The position numbers were made by a program, and so were the translations under genes. The notes under the pieces are model-generated. The model was not told where the DNA came from. It saw only the letters and a program-made list of their open reading frames with translations, and ran no database searches. From the NCBI GenBank assembly GCA_964495375.1, contig CAZBWM010000035.1, forward strand, positions 1 through 64,000: a stretch of DNA of 64,000 nucleotides. Reading direction: 5' to 3'. This stretch comes from JAIESQ01 sp964495375. Lineage in GTDB: Bacteria; Planctomycetota; Planctomycetia; Pirellulales; JAEUIK01. Shown one piece after another: positions 1 to 10,000 of this stretch. Position 1 is the stretch's first letter. Every line of letters starts with the position of its first letter.

Positions 1-273
1 CCCGCGGTAAATTAAAATCCCTCTACCCGAAACTCAAACTGTGACGCAGCACTAGAGACCCGCGGGCGTTGTCGTCTGCCGGCCCGGCGATAGCCCGATG
101 AGCGCTCGCGGGTACAATCCCCCTGGCAAGCTCGCATCCTGGACAATGCGATATTTCGCGTGGATCTTACAACAGCGAGCCGCGGCCAGTTTATAATTCC
201 CAAATAGCGGCTGCACAACCAGTTGCCTTTGCGTCGCGGTTTCTGTCGTGTTATTTGGAGATAGTCAACACTC
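1..273. other. Upstream region, no gene seen
   Basis: No convincing coding sequence is seen. A minus-strand open frame crosses this stretch and runs into the next gene on the opposite strand, and its Arg/Ser-rich composition looks like a shadow. The last part should hold the promoter and ribosome site of the secreted phosphatase/nuclease gene; a GGAG lies at 257-260, rather far from its ATG. Confidence 0.5.
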
Positions 274-1152
274 ATGCGATGGTTTGGTTTGATTGTCTGC
301 TTTGCGAGCCTGATCACAATTGCGGTTGCCGAAGAACCATCTAGAAAGCCGCAAAGCCCATCCGCCGCGTCGAGCGACACCGACCTGACCGTCGTGTCAT
401 TCAACATCCTGGTCGATTTCGGTTCGAGCGCGCAGGTGCCGCGTTGGCCTGAGCGACGTGAGTTGTGCGTGCAACTGCTTAAGGACGCACACGCCCAACT
501 TATTGGCTTGCAGGAGCCCTCGCCCGGCCAGATGAAATGGCTTGGCGAACTACTCCCGGACTACGAAGTGGTGCTCTATCGTCGCTCGCCGACCGATAAG
601 GGCTATCCTGACGCGGCGTTGCTCTACCAGCGCGAGCGATTTGAAGAAAAAGAGCGCGGCCACTGGTGGCTATCGCCAACGCCGGAAAAGGTCTCGACCG
701 GTTTTGGCAACACGCTACCCAGGTTAGTCGTCTGGGCACAACTGCGCGATAAACTGACTGACAAGGAATTGATCGTGTTCAACACCCATTTCGACAATAC
801 GATGCCGAGCCAGGCGCGGATGGCGGAGTTGTGCAGTCGGCAGTTTGAAAAGTTCACGCCACGAGGCTTGCCGATGTTGTTCGTCGGAGATTTCAATACC
901 GACCAGAAGCGAGGGGACTACTCGCGACTCACGTCCGGGGGCTGGCGCGACTCATACACTGCGGCGGATCAGGCCAGCGACGACGGCCGCGACGATCGCG
1001 TGGCAACCCACCTGGGCGGAACGCGGATCGATCACATTTTTTATCATGGCGCGAGTTTGACACCGGTGTCGTGGCAGCGACTCGAATCGCCCGATCCCGC
1101 CCGTCTGCTGTCGGATCACTATCCGATTCTGGCGCGATTTCACTGGAAGTAG
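274..1152 (+). CDS. Endonuclease/exonuclease/phosphatase (EEP) family protein, exported
   Basis: This 292-residue protein belongs to the EEP fold (DNase I, exonuclease III, inositol phosphatases, sphingomyelinases). The first 19 residues form a signal peptide (MRWFGLIVCFASLITIAVA), so it probably acts outside the cytoplasm. Family motifs appear in order: VVSFNIL near residue 41, LQEPS with the metal-binding Glu near 79, NTHFDN with a catalytic His near 170, GDFNTD near 206, and the C-terminal SDHYPI with the catalytic His near 281. These are the expected metal and catalytic residues, so the enzyme should be active as a Mg-dependent phosphodiesterase or phosphatase. The substrate cannot be told from sequence. 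It stands alone, 56 bases before the next gene. Confidence 0.88.
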   Translation: MRWFGLIVCFASLITIAVAEEPSRKPQSPSAASSDTDLTVVSFNILVDFGSSAQVPRWPERRELCVQLLKDAHAQLIGLQEPSPGQMKWLGELLPDYEVVLYRRSPTDKGYPDAALLYQRERFEEKERGHWWLSPTPEKVSTGFGNTLPRLVVWAQLRDKLTDKELIVFNTHFDNTMPSQARMAELCSRQFEKFTPRGLPMLFVGDFNTDQKRGDYSRLTSGGWRDSYTAADQASDDGRDDRVATHLGGTRIDHIFYHGASLTPVSWQRLESPDPARLLSDHYPILARFHWK

Positions 1153-1208
1153 CGGCTCCCCTGCGCAGCGTGCTGGCAGAGTTGCTAACGGCCCGCTAAG
1201 GTTGATTC

Positions 1209-2759
1209 ATGGACACGGATCGTTGCCGCCAGTACCAGTTTGACCGTGCGTGCCGCCTGGTGCAGGGGTTTCTGCTGGTCGTGGCCTGCGAGGCCTGCGT
1301 CTGTGCGCAATCGATTCTTTCGGCCGCTCAGGCCGATCCACTTTCCAAGGCGCGCGTCGAACTCGAGCAGAGTTATACGAGCCAACTCGTAGAGTTGGCG
1401 ACCTGGTGTGACGACAACTCACTTCCGGCCGAAGCGGCCGCCACGCGGTCGGCCGTCATCGAACGGCGCCCCTGGACGTTGTACCTTGTTGTGCTCGACG
1501 AGAAGCCACTTGCATCAGCCAATGCCAAGCTTTCGAGCGATTGGCGCAAGCGCTTCGACGCGATGCGCGTCGCGCACGCCAACGCGCTGTTTCAGTTGGC
1601 GCGCCAGTCGATTCGCGGCCAGCGGCCGTCGCTAGCGTACGAATTGGTGCTGGAAGCCTTGCGTTGCGACCCTGACCACGAAGAAGCCCGTCGGCTACTT
1701 GGCTACACGCGGTTTCGAGGCAACTGGCACACACCGTTCGAGATCAAGCGTTTGCGAGCGGGTTACGTTTGGCACGAGCAGTTCGGTTGGCTCCCCCAGG
1801 CCAGCTTGGCGCGCTACGAGGCTGGGGAGCGCTTCTATAGTGGTCGCTGGATCACCGCTGCCGAAGAAGCGCGGGCGCGGAGCAACATTCGCAATGGGTG
1901 GCGCGTCGAGACCGAGCACTACACGATCACGACGAACGTAAGCCTTGAAGCAGGAGTGGATCTCGGCCGTCGACTGGAGCGGCTCTATCGGGCCTGGCAG
2001 CAAGCATTCGCCACCTTTTGTGCCACGCCCGACCAACTCGTGCGCATGTTCGAGGGGCGCGGCCAACCACGCGGTTCGAGCGTGCGGCATCAGGCAATCT
2101 ACTTTCGCAATCGCGAGGAATACCAAGCCGCCGTGGGGAGTCGCTTGCCGGTCGACATCGAGACGACTGGTCTGTACCTGAGCGATACGCGGACCGCATA
2201 TTTCTTTCCCGATCAGGACGAGGAAGGGAATCCCGATCACACATCGCTCTATCATGAGGCGACGCATCAGTTGTTCGCCGAGACGCGGCCCATGGCTGAG
2301 ACCGCCGGCCGCCGAGCCAATTTCTGGATTCTGGAGGGAATCGCCTGCTATATGGAATCGTTCGAGCTGCACGAGACTTTCGACACGCTGGGGGGCACGC
2401 GCAGCCCGCGCTTGGAAGCGGCCCGGCATCGTGCTCTCGTTGACGGATTCTACGTGCCGCTCGGCGAACTGGTCACAATGGGCATGGAAGCCCTGCAGCA
2501 CGACCCCCGAATCGCCATGCTGTATAGCCAGTCGGCTGGGCTGGCGCATTTCTTGATGCACGCGCATGACAGTCGGTACCGCGATGCTCTGGTCGAGTAT
2601 CTCGTGGCGATTTATTCGGGCGAAGATCGGATAGCGACCTTAGCAGAAGCCGTCGGGCAGGCTTTCCCGGATCTCGATGATGAGTACCGCGAGTTCCTTA
2701 AGAAGCTGCCGGTCGAACCGGCAGCAGTCGCAGAACCGGCCGCAGCGGCCGCGCAATGA
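1209..2759 (+). CDS. DUF1570-type putative metallopeptidase
   Basis: This 516-residue protein has an N-terminal hydrophobic stretch (about residues 15-32) that is probably a signal peptide or anchor. The middle carries helical, TPR-like sequence. The C-terminal half contains HEATH at about residue 347, which matches the HExxH zinc-protease motif, followed by a downstream EGIACYMES segment that could give the third ligand. This arrangement is typical of the DUF1570 family, common in planctomycetes. An Ala-rich tail ends the protein. Enzymatic activity is inferred only from the motif. The next gene on the same strand starts 60 bases downstream, so the two may be co-transcribed. Confidence 0.75.
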   Translation: MDTDRCRQYQFDRACRLVQGFLLVVACEACVCAQSILSAAQADPLSKARVELEQSYTSQLVELATWCDDNSLPAEAAATRSAVIERRPWTLYLVVLDEKPLASANAKLSSDWRKRFDAMRVAHANALFQLARQSIRGQRPSLAYELVLEALRCDPDHEEARRLLGYTRFRGNWHTPFEIKRLRAGYVWHEQFGWLPQASLARYEAGERFYSGRWITAAEEARARSNIRNGWRVETEHYTITTNVSLEAGVDLGRRLERLYRAWQQAFATFCATPDQLVRMFEGRGQPRGSSVRHQAIYFRNREEYQAAVGSRLPVDIETTGLYLSDTRTAYFFPDQDEEGNPDHTSLYHEATHQLFAETRPMAETAGRRANFWILEGIACYMESFELHETFDTLGGTRSPRLEAARHRALVDGFYVPLGELVTMGMEALQHDPRIAMLYSQSAGLAHFLMHAHDSRYRDALVEYLVAIYSGEDRIATLAEAVGQAFPDLDDEYREFLKKLPVEPAAVAEPAAAAAQ

Positions 2760-2819
2760 TCAGAGGTATTTCGCGGTTGTCCGCAAGCCTGTAATCTTCT
2801 AGCCTCGAGCCTGCCAAAT

Positions 2820-3599
2820 ATGCCTCCCTGGAAGCTGGCCACCTCGACGTACGCCGAGATCAAAGCCGAGAGCTTTGAAGTCGCCGTGTTACCGTTAGGC
2901 GCCACCGAACCGCACAACCTGCACTTGCCTTACTCGACCGACACGCTCGAAGGAGACGCGATTGGCGCTCGCTTGTGCGAAGCCGCTTGGGAGCGGGGAG
3001 CGAAGGTCGTGCTACTCCCCACGATTCCTTACGGCACCGAGACCAACCAGCGAGCCTGTTCGCTGTCGATGAATCTGAATCCTTCAACGTTGGCGTTGGT
3101 GATTACCGATCTGGTCGAATCGCTGGTTGGGCATGGTATCCAGAAAATCGTGCTCCTCAACAGCCATGGAGGCAACGATCTGAAGCCGCTGCTGCGCGAA
3201 CTGTATGGCCGTTCGCCAGCAAAGCTGTTTTTGTGCAATTGGTACCAGGTGCTGCGGGACGTGCAGCGAGAGTTGTTTGACGCCCCCGACGATCATGCCG
3301 GTGAAATGGAGACTTCGCTGGCCCTGGCCTACTTTCCCGACCTGGTTGCGCGGCGACCCGACGGTACGCTGGCCGCCGACGATGGCACCACGGCCGAAAC
3401 ACGCTTCGCCGCGGTCAATGCTGGCTGGGTCTCGATCACGCGCCCCTGGCATTTGCTAACGACCAACACGGGCTCGGGCAACCCCCATCAGGCCACGGCC
3501 GATAAAGGGCGCCGCGCAATGGAAGTGTTGGTTGAGCGGTTGGCGCCGTTTCTGGTGGAGCTATCAGCCGCCTCGCTCGACGAGCGTTTTCCCTACTGA
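2820..3599 (+). CDS. Creatininase family protein
   Basis: This 259-residue protein matches the creatininase/creatinine amidohydrolase fold. Metal ligands are visible: Glu and His in GATEPHNLHLP near residue 31, Asp in the following STDTLEGD, the LNSHGGN block near 113, and a late Glu in DDHAGEMETSL near 161. Family members hydrolyse cyclic amides or formamides (creatinine, mycofactocin precursor, riboflavin intermediates), and the substrate here is open. No signal peptide is seen. The 3' end overlaps the end of the convergent SulP gene by seven bases. Confidence 0.85.
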   Translation: MPPWKLATSTYAEIKAESFEVAVLPLGATEPHNLHLPYSTDTLEGDAIGARLCEAAWERGAKVVLLPTIPYGTETNQRACSLSMNLNPSTLALVITDLVESLVGHGIQKIVLLNSHGGNDLKPLLRELYGRSPAKLFLCNWYQVLRDVQRELFDAPDDHAGEMETSLALAYFPDLVARRPDGTLAADDGTTAETRFAAVNAGWVSITRPWHLLTTNTGSGNPHQATADKGRRAMEVLVERLAPFLVELSAASLDERFPY

Positions 3600-5635
3600 C
3601 CGACGGACGACTCCAGCAGTTCATCGGCTGGTTCCTCGGGCGTCTCGCGCCGCTGGTGCTGGTCATGTCGATCGCGTGCTGCATATGCCGTAGCGGGCGC
3701 ACCCTCGCCGGAGCGTCTTTTCAAGGTATCCCAATCAATCTTCGCTTGCGCCCCGTTGGCCGCACGGCGCTTCGTCCAGTCGGTCAGCACTTCCAAGCAG
3801 GCGTGATCGATGTACCGCAGACGCTCGCAAACCACGCGGGCCTCGACGTCCGCCGGCACGCTATCGAGCGCTTCGGCCAGCTTGGGTAACTGCAAGAAGG
3901 TAGCGGCGCCGGCGAGCCGCACCGTCCATACTTTGCCCTGCCGAGCACGCTCGACGCGCACAGTCAACCGCGAGAAGTCGTAGAGCAGTTTGGCCGCCGA
4001 CAGCACGATGCCAACACAAACGCCGGTGAGCAAGTCGCGTGTGACGACCAGCACGAGCGTAGCAAAGTACACGAGCACCTCGGCTTTGCCGTATGCCCAG
4101 AGTTCGCGCAGGGCCTTCAGGTCGATCAACTTATACCCGGTGTAGACCAGAATCGCAGCCAGGGCTGAAGTGGGCACGAGTCGCAGGAGAAAGCCCAGTG
4201 CCGATACGAACAACAGTATCCACAGGCCGTGCAAGATCGTTGATAGTCGCGTGCGGGCCCCGGCGCCAACATTAGCGGCGCTGCGCACGATAACACCGGT
4301 CATGGGCAGCGCGCCCAGCAAACCACAGAGCACGTTGCCGACGCCTTGCGCGGCCAGCTCGCGATCGTAGCGCGTGCGCGGTCCATCGTGCAGTCGGTCA
4401 ATGGCCGTCGCGCAGAGCAACGTTTCGGCACTCGTGACCATGGCGACGACCAGCGCGAATGGCAACAGGTCCATGTATGGAGCTTCGGTCAACACCGACC
4501 ACGTTGGTAAATGCACGGCGTCCGTTAGGCGGTCGGGCACTTCCACATACAGCACCGGTAGCTTGAAAATGGCCGTGAGGACGGTCGCAAGTAAGATGGC
4601 CACGAGCGGAGCCGGAATAACTTTCGACGCCGCGGGCAGAGCGCCCCTCCACAGCACGAGAACCGCGATGGTAAACAAGCCTACCTTTGCCGCCCAATCG
4701 TGATTCTTGAGTTGGCTGAGCAGTTCGGAGAGCGCGTTGACGGCGGCTGTTTGCGAGGCGTTCAATTCCGCAAGACGTCGCTCCTCGAGCTGATCGAGTG
4801 CCCGTTGTGCCGCACGATACGCCTGAGAAGCAGCCTCGGGCAAATCGACGCGGTTGCGCGGATCGACTTCCCCATCGCGGGCAGCCATGGCCAAGAGCTC
4901 GCCCAATTGCGAGGTAATGCTCGATTGGCGCTCGACCCAGTTGGCGATCAATTCTGCGTCGTAATGCGTTTCGGCTTCTGGCGAAGGCTCGCGAGAGACG
5001 TGCTCGGCCACCAGTTCCTGAAGTTCGGCCTGATGCTCGTGGAGTCCGCCCGCCTGCTGCAGCAAGAACAGCTTTCTCTCTCGATCCCCAGCGCTGCCAA
5101 GAGCCGGCCAGGGCAGCCCGTTGCGCACTGCTCGCGGTACCGTAAGCAGATTCTCCAGCCCGCTCCCCTTGGGCTTGTCGTCGACCATCACATGCAACTG
5201 ACTGGCCACGATCAACACGCCGATGCCTGCCAGCATGCCATGAATCACTGCCGGCGATACCGCCCGAAACCACTGGCCGAGCCGTAGCCAGCCGGCCAGC
5301 ACTTGCAAAACGCCGGCCGCTAGTACCACGATCCCCAGCATGGGCAGGCCATGCCGTAAAACGAGGTCGTAGACCACGACGATCACGCCATTGCCCGGAC
5401 CACTGACCTGCAGCGGAGATCCGGTCAGCGTACCCACGACTAGACCACCGATGATTCCGGTCACGAGTCCCGAGCCGACGGGCACGCCGGCGGCCAAGGC
5501 CAGGCCCATGCAGAGCGGCAGCGCGACCAAGAACACCACGATCGATGCCGAGAAATCGCTCCGCAATCGATCGAACCAGGTCGCGGTTTCGTTTGATTTC
5601 GTGCTTGTCGTCGGAGCTTCATTCTGATGAGCCAT
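3593..5635 (-). CDS. SulP family anion transporter with STAS domain
   Basis: This 680-residue membrane protein is of the SulP/SLC26 family, which moves sulfate, bicarbonate or other anions. The start at 5635 (MAHQNEAP) is chosen because an AGGGAG ribosome site lies 8 bases upstream and the conserved N-terminal helix (FVALPLCMGLALAAG) follows soon after. The core GNG/MTGVIVRSAANVGAG motifs and a C-terminal STAS-like domain (about residues 540-640) are present. An insertion of about 130 polar, helix-forming residues lies between membrane segments near residues 175-305; usual SulP proteins have only a short loop there. The gene follows the carbonic anhydrase by 11 bases, suggesting bicarbonate or CO2 handling as in BicA-like systems. 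Substrate is inferred. Confidence 0.9.
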   Translation of the reverse strand: MAHQNEAPTTSTKSNETATWFDRLRSDFSASIVVFLVALPLCMGLALAAGVPVGSGLVTGIIGGLVVGTLTGSPLQVSGPGNGVIVVVYDLVLRHGLPMLGIVVLAAGVLQVLAGWLRLGQWFRAVSPAVIHGMLAGIGVLIVASQLHVMVDDKPKGSGLENLLTVPRAVRNGLPWPALGSAGDRERKLFLLQQAGGLHEHQAELQELVAEHVSREPSPEAETHYDAELIANWVERQSSITSQLGELLAMAARDGEVDPRNRVDLPEAASQAYRAAQRALDQLEERRLAELNASQTAAVNALSELLSQLKNHDWAAKVGLFTIAVLVLWRGALPAASKVIPAPLVAILLATVLTAIFKLPVLYVEVPDRLTDAVHLPTWSVLTEAPYMDLLPFALVVAMVTSAETLLCATAIDRLHDGPRTRYDRELAAQGVGNVLCGLLGALPMTGVIVRSAANVGAGARTRLSTILHGLWILLFVSALGFLLRLVPTSALAAILVYTGYKLIDLKALRELWAYGKAEVLVYFATLVLVVTRDLLTGVCVGIVLSAAKLLYDFSRLTVRVERARQGKVWTVRLAGAATFLQLPKLAEALDSVPADVEARVVCERLRYIDHACLEVLTDWTKRRAANGAQAKIDWDTLKRRSGEGAPATAYAARDRHDQHQRRETPEEPADELLESSVGQ

Positions 5636-5646
5636 TCGCGATCTCC

Positions 5647-6324
5647 CTAAATGGATTGGATGGCTCGAGCACCGAACGTCGTTGCGAAGGCCGGCGCTGC
5701 GTCGCCGTTGACCGCCACGAACTGCTCGACGTCCGGACTGTAGGTGAACACTTCGCACGATTCGAATTTGTAGACCCAACCGTGAAGCGTCAGGCGTCCG
5801 CTTGCCAGGGCAGCGGCCACGGCCGGATGCGTACGCAGGTTTTCGAGCTGCGCGAGCACGTTTTCTTGCACCGCCACGTTCAGCCGCTTTTCGTCGCTGA
5901 GGTGCGCGTATTTTTCTTGCACGATGCGGCGCGTCGCTTCGGCGTGCTTGAGCCAGCCGGACACACTCGGGTGCCCTGCGACCTTTTCGGGGTGCAGCAG
6001 GGCGTCGACAGCGCCGCACTTACTATGCCCGCACACCACGATGGCCGGGACTTCCAGGACGGCCACGGCGAATTCGATAGCCGCCGCGGCACTGCTGTCG
6101 GCATGCTGGGCGTAATAAGCCGGCACCAGATTGCCAACGTTGCGCAACAGGAACAAGTCACCGGGCTCCGTGTTGGTGATCAGGTTTGGCACGATCCGCG
6201 AATCGGAACAAGTGATGAAGAGTGCCTGCGGATTCTGGCCACGTGCCAGGCTCGCGAATAATTGACGCTGCCCTGGCTGCACGTGCTGTTGGAAATGATG
6301 AATGCCAGCGACGAGTTGTTGCAT
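5647..6324 (-). CDS. Beta-class carbonic anhydrase
   Basis: This 225-residue enzyme interconverts CO2 and bicarbonate. The beta-class zinc ligands are visible: Cys and the Asp-Arg dyad in CSDSR near residue 40, and His/Cys in GHSKCGA near 98-101. The start at 6324 (MQQLVAGI) is preferred over one 42 bases upstream because a GAGGGA site precedes it and the family begins here. The gene is first of a two-gene operon with the SulP transporter, so the pair probably links anion uptake to hydration of CO2. The pairing of beta-carbonic anhydrase with SulP is known in other bacteria. Confidence 0.93.
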   Translation of the reverse strand: MQQLVAGIHHFQQHVQPGQRQLFASLARGQNPQALFITCSDSRIVPNLITNTEPGDLFLLRNVGNLVPAYYAQHADSSAAAAIEFAVAVLEVPAIVVCGHSKCGAVDALLHPEKVAGHPSVSGWLKHAEATRRIVQEKYAHLSDEKRLNVAVQENVLAQLENLRTHPAVAAALASGRLTLHGWVYKFESCEVFTYSPDVEQFVAVNGDAAPAFATTFGARAIQSI

Positions 6325-6524
6325 TGACGAATCCCTCAATTCAGTGCGAGAAGCGGATTGCAGCACACCTCGTCGTCAGCCGCAGGCGTCAGTAATTGAC
6401 GCTGGCGGTCGAGACGAAGGCCCCTAGGCGCCGACGAAAGGGGGCTGCGCACGAAAACCGGCGCTACCTCACCGCTCGATTGTCAAAGGACTTGGATAGG
6501 AAGACCCGAGAAACCGGGCGCCAG

Positions 6525-6884
6525 CTAACAGCGCAAGAACGCGCCGCAACCGTTCAGGGAGCTAATCGTCAGATGTCGCCAGTCGCGACGGAGCGAAAGC
6601 CAGTGACTGCGACTGCCGTGGAGCCCGGCAGTTTTCGACCATTGGCGGGGGGGCAACCACTTGCCGGGGGCGACCAAGCGGCCGCGCGAACGCAGACCGT
6701 CGGCTGTCGCGCAAGCTAGCGACTCCGCCGAATCGCGCTCCGTTTGCTCCTCTTCTTCAGCGACGCGCCAGCGTGTCGGTGTCGACTGACCGAAGCCTGG
6801 CACGGCCAGAATCAGCGCCAACCCCAGCAACAGCCGAGACCAGCGGTACGACTCTCGAGCGATGCGTGGGCTGGCAAATGGCAT
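6525..6884 (-). CDS. Possible small exported protein
   Basis: A 119-residue frame starting at 6884 has a basic start followed by a hydrophobic stretch (LLLGLALILAVPGFG) that looks like a signal peptide, then a short acidic run and a Trp/Arg-rich tail. No family is recognised. It occupies most of the gap between the carbonic anhydrase and valS genes (6325-7059), where nothing else was seen. The tail composition could equally be chance translation of noncoding DNA. Confidence 0.35.
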   Translation of the reverse strand: MPFASPRIARESYRWSRLLLGLALILAVPGFGQSTPTRWRVAEEEEQTERDSAESLACATADGLRSRGRLVAPGKWLPPRQWSKTAGLHGSRSHWLSLRRDWRHLTISSLNGCGAFLRC

Positions 6885-7059
6885 AATCGGTCCAAGGCTC
6901 ACAGTCGCACTCGACTGATTAGTTATCGCCCGATTGATAAATGAATCTTAATAAAATTGCTCTGGAGCGACAAGGCAAAATCTACGCAAATTGCGGGGTT
7001 TTATCAGGCAACAAGCCGCGAAACCCGCACGGCCGCCCGCTGAACCTGAGGTGGTCGCG

Positions 7060-10000
7060 TTACTTTTGCGACTTGAGCCGGACGAGCGACTCGTCGAGCG
7101 ATGCTAACCGCGCCTTGAGCTCGGCCAGGCTCGCCCGTTCGGCAGCCACGACCTCGGCGGGGGCCCGCTCCACGAAGCTGGCGTTGGCCAGTTTCTTTTC
7201 CTTCGCTGCGACGAAGCCGAAGGTCTTCTCGCGCTCGCGCTCGAGTTTTACCTTCTCGGCCTCGAAGTCAATCAGGCCCGCGAGATCGACGAACACTTCG
7301 CAGCCGGCCGCCAGAAATTTGGCATGAGTCTCCGGCACGGCCACGCTGGGCCCCCAGGCGCTGGCCTCGGCGCCCGCCTGCGAGACAAAGTAGGGTGCCA
7401 GCGGCGATAGCTCTTGGGCCGTCTCGGCATCACATCGAGCGGCAAACTTCAAAGTTGTCTTTGTCGGTATCGTCTGACGTGCTCGCACGTCGCGAATGCC
7501 GGTGAGCAGCTCCTGGAAGCGAGCGAAACGCGATTCGACGGCCGGTTCGCGGCGCCCCATGTCAGCCGCCGGCCAGGCAGCGATCATGATGCTCTCGGCC
7601 GGTGCTTCAGCGGCTGTCAGTCCGCGCGCCGGAGCCACGGCGGCCAAGCGCTGCCACACTTCTTCGGTCAAGAACGGAATGAACGGATGCAACAGGCGAA
7701 GGAGATTGTCGAGCACGTGGGCCAGCACGCGCTGCGCGGCGGGGCGCTGGGCTTCATCCTGCAAACGCGCTTTGCTCATCTCCAGGTAGAAGCTGCAGAA
7801 TTCGTCCCAAGCGAAAGAATAGAGTTGCCCAGCGGCTTCGGCGAACTTATAGCTTTCTAGCGCCGTGGTCACGGCATCTGTCACAGTGGCCAACCGACTT
7901 AGCACCCAGCGGTCTTCGATCGCCAGTTCGTCGTCGTTCACCGTACCTGGCTCGTAGCCGGCCAGGTTCATGATGGCAAACCGCGAAGCGTTCCACAGCT
8001 TGTTGGAGAAATTGCGGCCAAACTCGAAACGCTCACTCACTACGGCGCCGCGCGGCAACTGACGGTCGGCGTCCTTCTGAGCCCACTGCGTGCTGAACGA
8101 TTCGCCACACGAAGGGCATTTGATTCGGGCGTGAGCGCGATTCTCGCGCGTCTGCTCCACCAGCTTCTGGCAATGCGGACACTCGAACTCCACCGGCATG
8201 CGGATGTCCTGCGTTTCGGTTGCCAAATAGGCGATGCCGAAGCGCAATGCGTCGGCTCCAAACTTGTCGATCACATCGAGTGGGTCGACACCATTCCCCT
8301 TAGATTTCGCCATCGTATCGCCGTAGCGATCGAGAATCTTGGGGTGGATGTACACGTGGCGGAACGGAACGTCTCTCACGTTCGACAGCCCGGTAAGCAC
8401 CATTCGCGCCACCCACAACGTGATGATGTCGCGGCTGGTGATGAGCAAATCGGTCGGATAGTAGTACTGCAGTTCCGGTGTGGCGTCGGGCCAGCCGAGC
8501 GTGCTGTGCGGCCACAGCGCGCTACTGAACCAGGTATCGAGCACGTCCTCTTCGCGCACAAGTGTGTGCGGCGCGAGCGCGTTAGCGGGCAGATCGGCGT
8601 CGCGAGCGCAAATCAGCCAGCGATTGGTTTCGGCGTCGCGTTCCCAGGCGATGTCGTCGCGGCCGGCGAACGCGCGCGTGAGCTCTGCCTCGGTGGCTTC
8701 GGCCGGCGCGTACCACACCGGAATCTGATGTCCCCACCAGAGCTGCCGGCTCACAGGCCAGTCGCGCTTCTCGCCCAGCCAGTCGAGATAGCTCTTGGCG
8801 TATCGCGCGGGAAAGATCTGCACCCGCTCGTCGGTCACCGCGTCCATGGCCGTTTGCGCGAGATGTTGCATCCGCACGAACCACTGATCGGCCAAGCGTG
8901 GCTCGATCGGCGTCTTCGAACGGTCGCTGTGCGCCAGCTCGATCTCGCGATCCTCGATCTCCCCCATCAGTCCGGCCGTTTCGAGATCGGCCACAACACG
9001 GCGGCGCGCCTCGGCCATCGAAAGCCCTTGATAGGGCCCGGCGTTCTCGTTCAGCGTGCCGTCGGCGTTGAGGATGTTGATCATCGGCAGCTTCTGCCGC
9101 TGACCCACTTCGTAATCGTTGGGGTCGTGCCCCGGTGTGATCTTCACCGCGCCAGAGCCCATTTCAGGCTTGGCCCACTCGTCGGCCACCAGCGGGATTG
9201 GCCGTTTGAGGAGCGGCAGTTCGAGCTGCCGCCCAGCGCGGGCCATATCGCGCAGCTTCAGCAGCTCTGGCAAGTGCGTGCGGCGGCGCTCGGCGAGTTT
9301 TTCTAATTCGGCTTCGATTTCAGGGCGTTCCTTGGCGCTGGCTGCGGCCAGCTTCTCGCGCAGCGTCTTCTCCGCAACATCGAGCGCGGCTGCCGGATCG
9401 GGGTGCACGGCCACCGCCGTATCACCCAGCATTGTCTCGGGGCGCGTCGTGGCGATCGTCACAAACCGTGGCTCGCCAGGTTGCGGATCGATGACCGGAT
9501 ACTGCAAATGCCAGAAGTGTCCTTTCACGGTCTCGTGAAACACTTCGTCGTCGCTCACGGCCGTCTGCAGGAATGTGTCCCAGTTCACCAGCCGCTTGCC
9601 GCGGTAGATCAACCGCTTGCGGAAGAAGTCAAAAAAGGTATGCCGCACGGCTCGCGCACATTGCTCGTCGAGCGTGAACCGCGTGCGCTGCCAGTCGCAG
9701 CTACAGCCCATCTGCTTGAGCTGGCCGAGGATGCGGGCTTCGTACTCGGCCTTCCATTGCCAGATGCGACGCACAAGCTCTTCGCGACCGAGATCGTGGC
9801 GGCTTTTCTTTTCTTCGGACAAGAGCCGCCGCTCGACCACGGCCTGCGTGGCGATGCCGGCGTGATCGGTCCCCGGCATCCACAGAGCATTGAAGCCCTG
9901 CATGCGCTTGAAGCGCACGATGATGTCTTGCAGCGAGTTGTTGAGCGCGTGACCCAGGTGCAGTGCGCCGGTCACGTTGGGGGGTGGAATGACAATCGAG

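Noticed and set aside
12..407. Minus-strand open frame at the window start
   Set aside because: Overlaps the signal peptide of the EEP gene on the opposite strand and has shadow-like composition.
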